Source: Fragilaria crotonensis (taxonomy: Eukaryota; Bacillariophyta; Fragilariophyceae; Fragilariales; Fragilariaceae). Taken from it: DNA of 44,601 nt. Positions 21,729-32,002 of this stretch are shown in pieces. Under the pieces are notes generated by a model. The model was not told the origin of the DNA. It saw only the letters and a program-made list of their open reading frames with translations, and ran no database searches. Both the position numbers and the translations under genes were made by a program. Position 1 is the first letter of the stretch; each line of letters opens with the position of its first letter. The stretch spans positions 1-44,601 of the forward strand of contig JAKSYS010000520.1 of assembly GCA_022925895.1 (NCBI GenBank), written 5' to 3'.

Positions 21729-23300
21729 ATATACTAGCTCCAATGCGGCGGTTCGAGTGCACACGGTTGAAGGAATTTCCACGGAGTGACTTTCACTACT
21801 CGTACATGTACGTTCTGGTATTAATTGTACGTTGTCTCAATTGTGTTCGAGAACCCTCTGACTTCACATATGTTCATAAATGGTAGAATTTGTGAACTTC
21901 CATTTCACAACTCATCAAGCGACAATGACACCAGATGCACCGCGATTTGCTGATGTAGTGAACAGCTTCATGAACCATGTTGTTCATGAGCTCTATCCTG
22001 AGCCTGCTGAGTTCGAAAAAATTGAAAAAGTAATTCATTCGCATGTCGCTAGTAGCTAGCTATCGAACCACCGGCGCGAAAACACGAGCAAACCCATGAT
22101 TTACAAGCTGGTGAAGGAATTGAATCCACTTTTGGGCAACCCTCTTGCTTCCTACAATGAATCTGTTATTTATTGTGACGAGAGCTATGGAAAAGCTACA
22201 AGTGGTCAAAAATGCCAAGAGAGAAGAAGAGTTCGTGGAGGCAGGCCGGGACATGACAGAGACTGCCCATGCACTTGCCAATGGAACACCACATGTGAAG
22301 AAGAAGGGATGGCGAGAGCCCTAGAGCTTGGAGTTTCAAAGAAGCTTTGGAGCCAAAATGAGCAATTCAGAGTGCCAATACACCAAAGAACTTGTTGGAT
22401 TTCTGGCGGGCAGTCTTCTGCTGTGTCTCGCACTGATACACAACAACAAACTCGCAACGGACTATTCGGAAGGAGTAAAAAGAGATGCAACTCATCACGC
22501 ACTATCACTTACCTGGAAAAAGTGTGGGGTCAATCACAATTATCCATTGAACAATATGGAAAAACCGAATGAAAAGTAGTCACAGGAGCAGAGGCAACAG
22601 AATCACACACAACAAATCGTCATTGGCAGTCTGGGAGTGGTAGAGATACAATATTTGCGCAAGAAATCTCTAAATAACTCCCCGTGTCGAGCAGCAGACA
22701 AATCAGGAGACTGCCTTTGTGTATGACACTCAGACTTGAGCAGTGTTGTTTCGTACTCCGAGTTTATACAAAGGGGAAGCAAAAGCCGAATGGGTTGTTG
22801 CAGAACAACCTGATCAGTGCAGCTTCTGAGAGGACATGTCACGAAGTAAGGCTAATCCAGAAAAGAGCACGGGAAGTATGGTCAACTTTGGGGTCTGCAG
22901 TGATTGCTTGAGGATAAATTCTGGCGTATCGCATTGCTGCTCAGGTCATAGAGAATGGTGGCTGGTGAGAGCTCTGTCCTTCGAACACTTTCTTTGAATG
23001 CAGGAGCGAGTTTCAAGGGTTTGAGCTGCATTCTATGATACTCCGGATAATGTAGCATATAGGCATGTTGTTGTAAAGAGCGAGGTAACACTGTAGTAGT
23101 AGCTTCAAATACTTTCATAAATGTAACCTTCTTCTTGATGATGGGCATCAAAGGAAGCAGTGATCGTGTGCATCAAGTTTGTTACGTACTACGTGCGCCT
23201 AGTACCGCAGTACGTAGTGCGCACGTACAGCTACGAGTCGAATAAGAAAAAAACTTAAAAAACCGTGTGCACTCGAACCGCCGCCTTGGAGGTCGTATAT
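21729..23300. mobile_element. Unclassified 1.57-kb inverted-repeat element
   Basis: The 40 bases at 21,729-21,768 match the reverse complement of 23,261-23,300 with 3 mismatches; the core gcggcggttcgagtgcacac is exact. Weaker similarity continues inwards (actcgtacatgtacgt against actcgtagctgtacgt) and a few bases outwards, so the true ends may be slightly further out. No convincing target-site duplication was found. The interior has a decayed ORF but no recognisable transposase, so it would be a non-autonomous DNA transposon or a transposon carrying captured sequence. A partly palindromic gtactacgt...acgtagt hairpin sits just inside the right arm (about 23,186-23,222). Confidence 0.65.
21925..22579 (+). 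pseudogene. Decayed ORF inside the inverted-repeat element, unknown protein
   Basis: A frame starts at 21,925 with MTPDAPRFADVVNSFMNHVV, is stopped by an in-frame TAG near 22,060, and resumes in the same frame as KPMIYKLVKELNPLLG. After about 22,200 another frame looks more protein-like (EEFVEAGRDMTETAHALANG, then ELVGFLAGSLLL). I do not recognise the family. The in-frame stop could instead lie in an unrecognised intron. Its position inside the inverted repeats suggests element-borne or captured coding sequence that has since degraded. Confidence 0.35.
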
Positions 23301-23859
23301 GCATACACAGTACACAGGCACATTTGTGATTCTGGATGTCCCGCATACTGTGGTACCAATGTACGTAATATATGTCTGAGTACTTGCACCGTAGCACGGA
23401 CTACAGTACTTCATCGTCGTAGTTGTACAAATAGTCTACAGTCTACAGTCTACAGTCTACAGGGTATGCAGTATGCAGTCTATTGCCTATATGTATATAT
23501 ATCCGTATATATATATACAATGCTTATAATAGTACTGTAGTACCATCAATTGAGCGTTGAACGTACGAGGTAGCACCTGTAGAACTAAACCCTCATCAAA
23601 ACTCAGCGAAAGTCCGGCAACTCACCTCTCCTTGGTATTAAATATGTGTGGAAGCCACGAGACGAATCTATTTTTCCTGGACCTCCGTTGAGGACCACTT
23701 TCGTCGATACTCTGACTCCAAATACAGTAACAACACCAGTCATGCAATCAGAGGTGTCGTCGTAATAACAACGCCAAAGTTCACAACCCTATCCGACAAA
23801 AACAACCTGCTACAGCACCCCCACAACATTTCTCGGCAGTCGACGCCCTTTTTATTCTA
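23301..23859. other. Spacer upstream of TauE-family gene
   Basis: Contains a 7-bp agtctac array at 23,433-23,462 and an alternating ta/tg tract (tatatgtatatatatcc...atatatatac) at about 23,487-23,520. No gene is supported. The final 100 bp, rich in C and A before the ATG, is a plausible 5' leader. Confidence 0.45.
23433..23462. repeat. 7-bp tandem repeat (agtctac)x4
   Basis: Four exact consecutive units plus two bases. The array is followed by ggtatgcagtatgcagtc, a short second repeat of a different unit. Confidence 0.85.
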
Positions 23860-25656
23860 ATGCAACCCGACTCAGAAGGAAACGATGGCTTCCAGTCCTC
23901 AACGACGAGTAGGAGCGTTCGTTCTCGACGAAGAATTCTTTTCCTTTCGTTCCTTTTGACGGTGTTCATGCTCTCCTTGGCAGCTATGCTGCGCACGGCG
24001 CCGAGTAACAAGAAAGGATACATTTCAGCTAGTTTGCGACGCCACAATAAATACCACAATTCCCGACGAAGACTAGAAGAAGATGTCCAAGAAGACGAGT
24101 CCGAAGGCAGTCGCTCTAGCGACGGGCATGGTTTGGATTTTGATGATCAGATCTACATTGATGACGACTACGTTGACGATTATTATGCATATGAAACGAA
24201 TACTGATAGCCGGCCCAAACTACTGCCTATGGAGCCTCGCGATATCTTTGGATTCTTGTTGGCCAGCATGGGTGTCACATTGGCAGCCGGTGGAGGCATT
24301 GGCGGGGGTGGGCTGGTCGTTCCCATTTACATTCTCGTCATGGGACTGGCGCCCAGTTACGCCATACCCATTAGCGCCGTGACAGTCTTTGGAAGGGCAC
24401 TTGGGTCAATACTAATAAACTTTCGAAGGCGACATCCTCTTGCAGACCGGCCTCTGATTGATTGGAATCTTATGCTTGTCATGGAGCCCCTTGTTTTGAC
24501 GGGGGCACTGGTAGGGACCTTGTTACATCGTCTACTATCAGAGAAATTGCTAGTTGTCTTGCTGGTCGCGCTCTTGTCCGGCATGGCACATACAACGTTA
24601 CAAAAGGCCCGGAGGATGCATCAGGCAGAGACTATATACATCCAACGACTTTGGGTGTACAAACAGGAACAGCATCGTCGGCAATCGTCGAATCGCACTG
24701 CATCGTCACCAAAGCCGGAGGTTACAATCGCTGAGCCTCCGGTCTTGCAGATATCACCATCTGAGGGGGAAATGATACCGTCCCTTCTCACCACTACATA
24801 TCGTCCGGCCGAGAAGGAGCCAGACCCGTCAATTCAGGCCTCCTCAATTGGAACGTCGACGCGTCAAGAAATCTTGATTCTCAACCCTGACTTTGTGTCA
24901 CTACGGTCTGAGCTTCTACAAGAAGAAAAGGTGACGCCCCGAGAGAAAATTATTGCGCTTTGTTCCATGTTTTCAGTTCTGATATTCCTGAATATCATGG
25001 TTGGAGGTGGAGCGTTCCAATCGCCTTGGGGTATCGTTTGTGGTTCGGTCGCATTTTGGGTGGTGGAAGTCATTATGGGTGCCTTTCTCGTGGCGAGCGC
25101 CTGGGTCGCCCAGACTTATCTCGTGAATCGACACCAAATGAAGGAACTGGTTCGATTCGATTTCGTACACGGGGATATTCGTTGGGATTCGCGCGGAGCC
25201 GTCATGTATCCTCTGTTGTTCTGTGCGACTGGATTATGTGCCGGTATCTTTGGTATCGGAGGCGGTATGATTTCCGTGCCATTGCTGCTGGCCATGGGCG
25301 TGCACCCTATGGTAGCAACGGCGACGTCGTCATGCATGATTCTCTTCACTAGCTTTTCGTCGGTCACGTCATTCGCCATTTTTGATTTGATTCTGTGGGA
25401 CTATGCTGTTGTTTGCATCTTTGTTGGGTTCTTCCCGACCCTGTTGGGACAGCTCTTGATGCAACGTGCCCGGAATGCTGAACAGTACAATGGTCATAAT
25501 TTTGAACGGAATTCCATCATCGCATACGCTATCGGTGGAGTGGTACTGCTCTCAGCACTCCTCATGACCATCCAGTATGTCTTATCAATTTTAACATTTG
25601 ACGAAATCCGAGATGTTGGCGGTATTTGTGACGGCTATGGACGAGGAACAGTGTAG
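23860..25656 (+). CDS. TauE/SafE-family membrane transporter
   Basis: 598 residues, intronless. A hydrophobic segment at about 26-44 follows a basic N-terminus and acts as signal peptide or anchor. An acidic, Tyr- and Asp-rich soluble stretch (about 72-118) follows. Two homologous membrane halves come next, each opening with the family's glycine signature: LAAGGGIGGGGLVVPIYIL (about 141-159) and CAGIFGIGGGMISVPLLLAMG (about 460-480), each followed by a small-residue-rich helix (PISAVTVFGRALGS; VATATSSCMILFTSFSS). They are separated by a long polar loop (about 250-365). TauE/SafE proteins are predicted anion exporters for sulfite or organosulfonates; the substrate here is unknown. The large central loop resembles eukaryotic members. 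The gene is convergent with the secreted-protein gene downstream. Confidence 0.85.
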   Translation: MQPDSEGNDGFQSSTTSRSVRSRRRILFLSFLLTVFMLSLAAMLRTAPSNKKGYISASLRRHNKYHNSRRRLEEDVQEDESEGSRSSDGHGLDFDDQIYIDDDYVDDYYAYETNTDSRPKLLPMEPRDIFGFLLASMGVTLAAGGGIGGGGLVVPIYILVMGLAPSYAIPISAVTVFGRALGSILINFRRRHPLADRPLIDWNLMLVMEPLVLTGALVGTLLHRLLSEKLLVVLLVALLSGMAHTTLQKARRMHQAETIYIQRLWVYKQEQHRRQSSNRTASSPKPEVTIAEPPVLQISPSEGEMIPSLLTTTYRPAEKEPDPSIQASSIGTSTRQEILILNPDFVSLRSELLQEEKVTPREKIIALCSMFSVLIFLNIMVGGGAFQSPWGIVCGSVAFWVVEVIMGAFLVASAWVAQTYLVNRHQMKELVRFDFVHGDIRWDSRGAVMYPLLFCATGLCAGIFGIGGGMISVPLLLAMGVHPMVATATSSCMILFTSFSSVTSFAIFDLILWDYAVVCIFVGFFPTLLGQLLMQRARNAEQYNGHNFERNSIIAYAIGGVVLLSALLMTIQYVLSILTFDEIRDVGGICDGYGRGTV

Positions 25657-25850
25657 AGCGCAATGCCGAATGCTTCGGCAGGAAGAAAACGATAAAGATG
25701 TAGAGAAAGATTTAGATGATTCTCTGTCGATTAGTTACTACTCAACGCGAATACTACTACTGAGGTGCATCTGATGTGACGCTCAGTACCAGGCATGCGC
25801 CGCCCTTATGGACAGAATCATCTCCATAAGCTTAAATCTATAATCCTTGA

Positions 25851-26441
25851 CTAAACTTTGGGACTGAAAGAAACACTCTCCACGTCATCGATCCCGCACT
25901 TGGACTTCATCCCACGCATAATGGCCTTCGCAATCCTGTTGGTAAGCGTTTGTTTCTCGCCATTGCTTGATCCTAGTCTCCTCCCATCACCGTTGTCGAA
26001 ACCACACAGGGAGCATGTACCGATGATTGTGAATTTAAATCCAGGCAGCAAGGCTCTGCGTCCTTGATCACTCTCCAACAGACTGCGGTCAAAAATATCT
26101 TCAAATTCAACGACATCATCAACTTCCCCAAGCTCCCACAACACCTTCCTTTCTGACGATTCGTTATCGTCCTCTGATTTCAGAAAGTAATTTTTCGCCA
26201 CCTTGACGGCAACGTCTTTAACAAAGTCGTAGTAAGGGACGTCGTCCCCATTACTTCTGCACACTGCAGTATCGGGATCGATGATGGTTGCGCCTTCTTC
26301 GAAATTAACCTCTACAACCCAGACGACTTCCTTAATCTCCTGGAGCGTGCGCTCGTCGTGGACCACTGCGCCGGATCCCAGCCTGGATGCTGCAGCAACG
26401 CAGGCGAATGCGAGAACGAGGCCTGTGCCGAACAATCTCAT
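25851..26441 (-). CDS. Small secreted protein, hypothetical
   Basis: 196 residues with a clear N-terminal signal peptide (MRLFGTGLVLAFACVAAASRL) and no later membrane segment. The mature part is acidic, with V-V-E-V-N-F and EDDNESSE stretches. A short Cys pair in GTCSLCGFDNGDGRRL lies near residue 150, and the C-terminus is basic-helical (RIAKAIMRGMKSKCG). Few cysteines and no catalytic motif are visible, so the function is unknown. It probably enters the secretory pathway (cell surface or frustule/vacuole side). The start is set by the signal peptide. It ends 195 bp from the convergent TauE-family gene. Confidence 0.65.
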   Translation of the reverse strand: MRLFGTGLVLAFACVAAASRLGSGAVVHDERTLQEIKEVVWVVEVNFEEGATIIDPDTAVCRSNGDDVPYYDFVKDVAVKVAKNYFLKSEDDNESSERKVLWELGEVDDVVEFEDIFDRSLLESDQGRRALLPGFKFTIIGTCSLCGFDNGDGRRLGSSNGEKQTLTNRIAKAIMRGMKSKCGIDDVESVSFSPKV

Positions 26442-26937
26442 GTTTTATAAATGTTTTATGTAACGTCTCTCAATATTTCACAAAGGTGTGGTGTGTGTGA
26501 GGTCTGGTCCTGTTTTCGAGTTGTGCTTGCTGAAGGCATGGAGGCCTTTATATTTCACACGAAAATTCATAGATTCTCTACCTGCGTGCATTGTCTACTA
26601 AGTGGTGTACCTGGTACATGTAGTGAAGGGTCATAGAATTGTTTGGACCTCGGGGAAATGTTTGATAAGCGCCTCGTCAAAACCTTTAGAGTTCAACTTA
26701 CTATAATATAATGCGTGTTGTTTAGACAGTTTCGATGTCATCGGGCGTTCGTTGCAGGAGTGGGACATACTCCGTTATGTCAAATGTCAAATCGAATTCA
26801 AGGGGTTTTTATTGGAGGTGCTCGCTCGCAGAATACCAGTATCCGAATTAGGACAACCGCTTGCGTGTGTCGCGTGTTGTGTCCGAAAATCGAAAAAATC
26901 ACTTTCATCTTTCATCACATGTTTTCCATTCCTTGCA
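26442..26937. other. Spacer between secreted-protein gene and LTR element
   Basis: About 500 bp, expected to hold the promoter of the minus-strand secreted-protein gene. No ORF or repeat is supportable. Confidence 0.4.
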
Positions 26938-26942
26938 GTGAG
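26938..26942. repeat. Target-site duplication (left), GTGAG
   Basis: The five bases before the 5' LTR are repeated exactly at 32,901-32,905 after the 3' LTR. This is the integrase-type duplication that fixes the element's ends. Confidence 0.9.
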
Positions 26943-27837
26943 TGACAGACTTCCAGTATCGCCCTTTATATTTTTACATGTAACCCTATCCCTAACTGTC
27001 GCCCGTGTGCACAGTAAAACGTTACATCCGTGCTCCAGTAACCAGTGCGACACTGCACGACTGGAATCAAAACTCTCGTCGATTTGAATTTCATGTTCAT
27101 CTCATCCCATGAGATTGAACACTCATTTTCAAACGAGACTCAACGCCTCGTGTACCGACGACCACACCGCGGCACGAAACGACGTCTCCGAGAAACGAGG
27201 AGTGTTCCTCATTGTTCCCAGGAACACTCCCCATCTATCAGACCTCTCATCCCTTGCACCTCTCCTTCTTCTCACAATTGTCGAAATAATTCATTTTTAG
27301 TGCCACTTACCTTTTCTGCACATACTGTGAATATTTGCACAATCATGAATGAAATTGACCATGACGAATTTTACCGCCGGTCGTCAAATTGTCAACCTCA
27401 CCATACTGTACATATATCAGTAGTCAGTACGACGGTACTCACTATTACGACAGCACACAACACGGCAATCAGTACAGCAGTACTTTTGCACATCACTTCC
27501 TCTGCCCGGCCATAGTCCGTGCACGTCTGAGTCTATCGTTACCGTACATAACGATAAACTATTAGACAGTGCCCACTATGACCAAAGCGATATTATTACT
27601 AGTCAGTCCCTCGCACATTTATGTAGCGATAGACCGACAGATAGTATACGTATCGTTGTCTGTAGCGGTAGACAGCATTGTATTGCTGTACCGTTTATAG
27701 ACACACAAGCAGTAGTCAGTGTCGTACTAGACACTTACCTACTGGGGGCGTACCCCGTAACGGTTACGTCCTGGTTCTTAACCCGAACCTTATGCCGACA
27801 TGCGCGTCGACAGGTTCCGTTAACCCGAACCATATCA
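26943..27837 (+). repeat. 5' LTR
   Basis: Begins tgacagacttccag and ends aaccatatca. Contains the LTR hairpin (27,421-27,444) and a cgtaac/gttacg inverted word near 27,755. It aligns end to end with the copy at 32,003 and, more distantly, with the LTR at 39,588. Confidence 0.95.
27421..27444 (+). promoter_or_regulatory. Conserved LTR hairpin (copy 1)
   Basis: tagtcagtac-gacg-gtactcacta: a 10-bp stem with one mismatch and a 4-nt loop. The same structure is at 32,482-32,505 and, as a perfect stem, at 40,045-40,068. Confidence 0.6.
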
Positions 27838-27851
27838 TGGTTGCTCGCCAG
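27838..27851 (+). other. Candidate primer-binding site
   Basis: tggttgctcgccag starts immediately after the LTR and begins with TGG, the complement of a tRNA CCA end. The same 14 bases follow the LTR at 40,466. It is not the common initiator-Met primer sequence, and the tRNA is unidentified. Confidence 0.55.
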
Positions 27852-27904
27852 GTTGCTATCCTGGTAGCTCACCTGGTTGCTCGCGACGAAACTCCGAGCC
27901 TATT

Positions 27905-27940
27905 CAATTTATATTTGGTGCCTAGCACCGATTTAAATTG
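27905..27940 (+). promoter_or_regulatory. Leader hairpin between PBS and first ORF
   Basis: Inner stem ggtgc-cta-gcacc, extended by an outer AT-rich stem (caattt...aaattg). One mismatch lies in the outer stem here; the copy at 40,546-40,581 is perfect apart from a single bulged T. The position resembles retroviral and retrotransposon packaging/dimerisation signals. Confidence 0.6.
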
Positions 27941-28099
27941 TTCTAACCTTTGTTCTTTTCCCTTCCAGCTCAACTTTCATACCAGCAGTACATGTTCCTA
28001 CTGCCTGAGAATTGAAATTCTCATTCCTTGTGCTCACTTTTTTTTGCAAAACTTGTCTAACCCAACTCACCCTTCATCCTCAACTTTGCAACTCTCACC

Positions 28100-29940
28100 A
28101 TGGTCAACCCAGCACTAACCCATTTGCCTCCAACTGAGGCCAACTGCCCACCCTCCCATTGTGTCAAACCAACGAAACACATGGCGAACTATGTCGCCGC
28201 CGACGGCGACATTACAGCTCCTTTTGATGCACTCAAAAATGCTGCCCTACCTTTCAAGAAGCATTCCTTTTCCTATGTTGCAACAACTAACACTTCTTCC
28301 ATTGCTGAATCTAACACCTACAGGCCCAAGAAGAGCCCCAAGCAAGCTCCAGGCCATTTTCAGCGCACCGCAACGGCCCTGACTCCAGAGCAAGAGTCCG
28401 CCGTCATCTCGCGTTTCCTTGAAACCATCGATCAAGAACGCCTCCAAGGTCAAGACACCAACAACAGAGTTAACTACGCCTGCGAACTCTCCTACGAAGC
28501 AGGATCTACCGATATGGGTCGCTCCCATTCTCTTTACATCAAACCAGGCGCCATCAACGACAACGCAGCCGCCAAATTCCAAGACAATCAAGACAACAAC
28601 GCGCGCAATACCTTCGCTTCTACCATCATCCCGCGCCAAGAAGACCTCCAACTTGCCTCCTACGAAAGGCCTATCAAGAACCAACGTGTCAGATTCAATT
28701 TTAACGTCGAAACCATCAAGATCAAGAACAACAATGAAGTCGCGAAATGTGACTCTTTCAAGATCCGGCGACGAACGCCGAAGACCTCCACTACGACAAG
28801 AGGGGTATCATCCAAACCGCCTTGAAAAGGGCTCTCCATTGCATGTCCTCAATCAAAATTCCGACGAATACTCGAGGAGAAATCGTCCGAACAGTGGACT
28901 GCATCAAAGAATTAGCGAAGAACGTACGTTTTACTATACCGTGCAAGCGCGAAGCTCGCAAGAGCGATTCTGACGACGACATCACATCAAGCGAAGCCAG
29001 AGCTTCCCACAACATGTCTACTTTCCTTCAGGCACCAAGAATTGGCGGAGAACAAGCAAAAACAATAATGGCAATAATGGACAAGTTCCAGGGCCAAACT
29101 TGCAAATTCTCCTCTGAGTGCCTCTCCAAGTCTCCAGAACTGCTGAATCTACCTCCAAGTACTACAATGATGCAGCTTCCTATGAGATTGGAAGAACTTC
29201 ACAGAATTTCCTTCCCAACTTTACCTGAGAAGGTCATTCCATTTGTAAGGCACCATAACAAAGCAGTCATACAGCATGACAGCATCCTTATCTTGCCTGT
29301 GACCCTCCGGTTACAACTTCCCATCAAACTGTCAGCACTTCAATTGCTACTCAGAATGATGAGAACACCCCGTCCACAGTGACGCCATCAATGGCCCCTT
29401 CCGCACGACGGAATTGGTCCGATGTCCGAACGCGATCCCGAATTGAAAATGCCGTTAACCCCAACTTCAACGACGACATTTCCGATAACGGCCTTGACAT
29501 AGGTAACATGTCATGCGGAATCCGATGGAAACGAACGATGACAGAAATTTTCATCAAGACTGGACGAGAAATCGAAATTCCCTACGTCGAATTCCCTCCC
29601 ACGCCGCCCTACACAGACAAGACTCCCGCGGACACCACCTACGAATCTGCGGACATGCTGACGACTACGATTCCAGCACAGCCACAGACAACGTCCGCCT
29701 TCCGCCGGACACCAAGATCTACCGTGACTCAGACATCAAGCACAAGAAAACTACCCGATTCTCAGTCACACTTCCACAATTTTGAACAGAAAGCCTGCAG
29801 CTTTTGAAAGCTGCAATCCCTTCAGTTTTCTGTCAATTGCTGAGAACTCTCACAAGTTGCATCCCACCACCGACATCCGATTGCCTACTATCTACGACTG
29901 CAGGCATCACCAACTTGATCAAGACAATGTCACAAAATCC
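28100..29940 (+). pseudogene. Element-specific N-terminal ORF (unknown), frameshifted
   Basis: The frame begins at the first good ATG after the leader (28,100). It encodes a segment with HMANYVAADGD, DALKNAALPFKKHSF and PGHFQRTATALTPEQESAV, then shifts frame near 28,770, where the element at 39.6 kb has ccc and this copy has cc. It continues as GEIVRTVDCIKEL with acidic and serine runs, then IENAVNPNFNDDI and FPPTPPYTDKTPADTTY, ending near TTAGITNLIKTMS. The second element carries the same order of segments. Many differences between them in the first 100 codons are at third positions, so it was translated. I recognise no domain; it may be an N-terminal Gag extension. Confidence 0.6.
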
Positions 29941-30434
29941 CAGAATACCCATACACAAACAAGACACCAGAGACACTCCTTCATGTCATTCCTGGTGAGT
30001 CTAGTTCTGTGTGTTCAAACAATGAAAACAAAGAAAATCTATTACTTGCAACTCACTTACTCCTCCTGGCCACAGACACAATGATGTGAATGTAGCAACA
30101 GAGGATTATTGCAATGTGATAAGATATGAATTGGAGAAACAACAAAGCCTTTGCAAACACAATGCCCTTGCTGTTCAAACTCCCAGATCATTAATTTTAC
30201 CCGAAAAAAATCCGAAAACGCAGACATCAACAACAAACGCTCCGTCAACAGAAAATGCACCTCCAGAAGGAGCAAATGCTCACCAAGAAGTGCACCACCC
30301 AATGTTTGCAAACACGCCAACTAATTGTGAAACATTTTTGATGACAATGAGCATGAAAACAATGATGATGAACTGCCTCAAATTCCTTAACCTCCCCAGA
30401 TGCCCTGACATCATCAACCAGAACCGACTTCACA

Positions 30435-31769
30435 TATCCACCGATTGAAGACCTCACAAGGACGCTCCTGAAATATGCCAAGATTGCAAACCTTCAGGAA
30501 CTTAGCTTCCCAACTGACCTTCTCTCACGAAGACGACAATTCAATGCCTTCATGGATAACCTCCGAATCATATGCAGCATATCACCATGGACACGCCAAG
30601 TCTTTGACCTTTGGCCGAGACAAATCAATTACTCTCATCCATGTGTTGGTATTGCAATCTTCAATCTGATTTTCACCAACATCTGTGAGCCCTGCCAGAC
30701 ACACATTATTGACTGTTCCCAGATGCCAGAACAGCCATTCTGACTCTAAGACGTCACTGTGCACCGCTCACCCAAGATCACATTGAACGCACGCGCGAAT
30801 CCTTCTACTCCATCAAGCAAGGACATCAAGAAGTTGCAACATCCTACTTGAATCGCATTCGGACATTATCGCGCGACTGTTATCACGCCGGAATCACAAA
30901 CACCGATGCTGATATAATCAAACGAGCCATTCATGGCGGCAGCAATCACCACTTTATGCTGCTTCCTACCAACGCTTTGATGCCGACATCCGTCGAGCAG
31001 AATTACATGACAAAGAACTACCAACATTTGCGGAACTTGAGAGCCACTTATTGAATATTGATGATTCCTGTGGACTTACTCTCCCTTCCCAAAACCAGCA
31101 CAATTACAACCAACATGCAAATTCTGCACACCAACCTTCATCAAGTCTGCCTTTTCAACATCAAGGCACAACTTATGATGATTTTCCACCACACCAACAG
31201 CAAGCCTTCACCAGTTCTTCAATGATGCAACCAAATGCAGCCAAAAACAATAACAGGCCACCACATCATTTTGAAAATCAAACAAACACTCTGGCCTCTG
31301 CAGCATCCAAGAAGACAACAATGACAATGATTGCAGTATTGCAATGCAACAGCCTCAACCTTTTCAAAAGCAACATCGCAACACAAGACCTCATTTCAGA
31401 CAAAATTCTTCAAACAATGCAAATCAAAGGCGTCCTCCAGATAATTTCAGCTCACCCAATGCTGCAAATATTACATGCTACAATTGTGGACAACTTGGCC
31501 ACTATGCTAATCGATGCATAACCGTCAACAGATCACAAAACAGCAACCACGGAGGACTCCCAAACACAAATCCAAACAATGATGAAACCGCACCCCACAA
31601 CCAACGTGCTTATTACATCACTGATTCAATTCCATCTCAATCACATGCTTTTTACCATCAAGCATACATTGCATCCTGCAATGACCAGGGCAACTTCAAC
31701 TGCCCAAAACCAGTTACTTCATGGCCTGATATTGACACACCTGAGCAGATGGCAATCAACAGAGTATAA
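30435..31769 (+). pseudogene. gag: Gag: capsid-like region and CCHC zinc knuckle, frameshifted
   Basis: Read across three or more frames, this encodes a helical retrotransposon Gag: RRRQFNAFMDNLRIICSI, then ILTLRRHCAPLTQDHIERTR, the family-typical VATSYLNRIRTLSRDCYHAG, and ELPTFAELESHLLN. An N/Q/H-rich linker follows, then the knuckle CYNCGQLGHYANRC (codons 31,476-31,517), a perfect CX2CX4HX4C nucleic-acid-binding motif. Frame breaks at about 30,710 (ccc where cccc restores the frame) and about 30,950 (ttt for tttt) are single-base losses in runs; another lies near 31,330. The protein would build the virus-like particle. Nothing of pol follows before the purine tract. Confidence 0.8.
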
Positions 31770-31994
31770 CTCAATGATTTCTAACCATCAGTTCCAATAT
31801 CTCCATACAGGCCAACAACAAGACACACTACACATCAACTACACTGAAAACCTTGTGAATCACACTTCACAGACATTCCCAAAACAAAAAATGCAAGTCT
31901 CACCAAAACAAAAAAAAACAATCTTCAGATCAAAAGATTCTGTATGTTTCCAAAGCAAATGCTACAACATCAGAAATCAACAGAGATTTGATTC

Positions 31995-32002
31995 AAGAGG
32001 GG
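31995..32002 (+). other. Polypurine tract
   Basis: aagagggg directly abuts the TG of the 3' LTR, the position required for plus-strand priming. Confidence 0.8.

Noticed and set aside
21745-21768. ggttcgagt word, like the T-loop of a tRNA, also inverted at 23,261-23,284
   Set aside because: No acceptor, D or anticodon stems can be built around either copy; the pair is better explained as inverted repeats of one element.
24083-25379. Several frames of 65-130 codons on both strands inside the TauE-family gene
   Set aside because: All are shadows of the 598-residue transporter frame.
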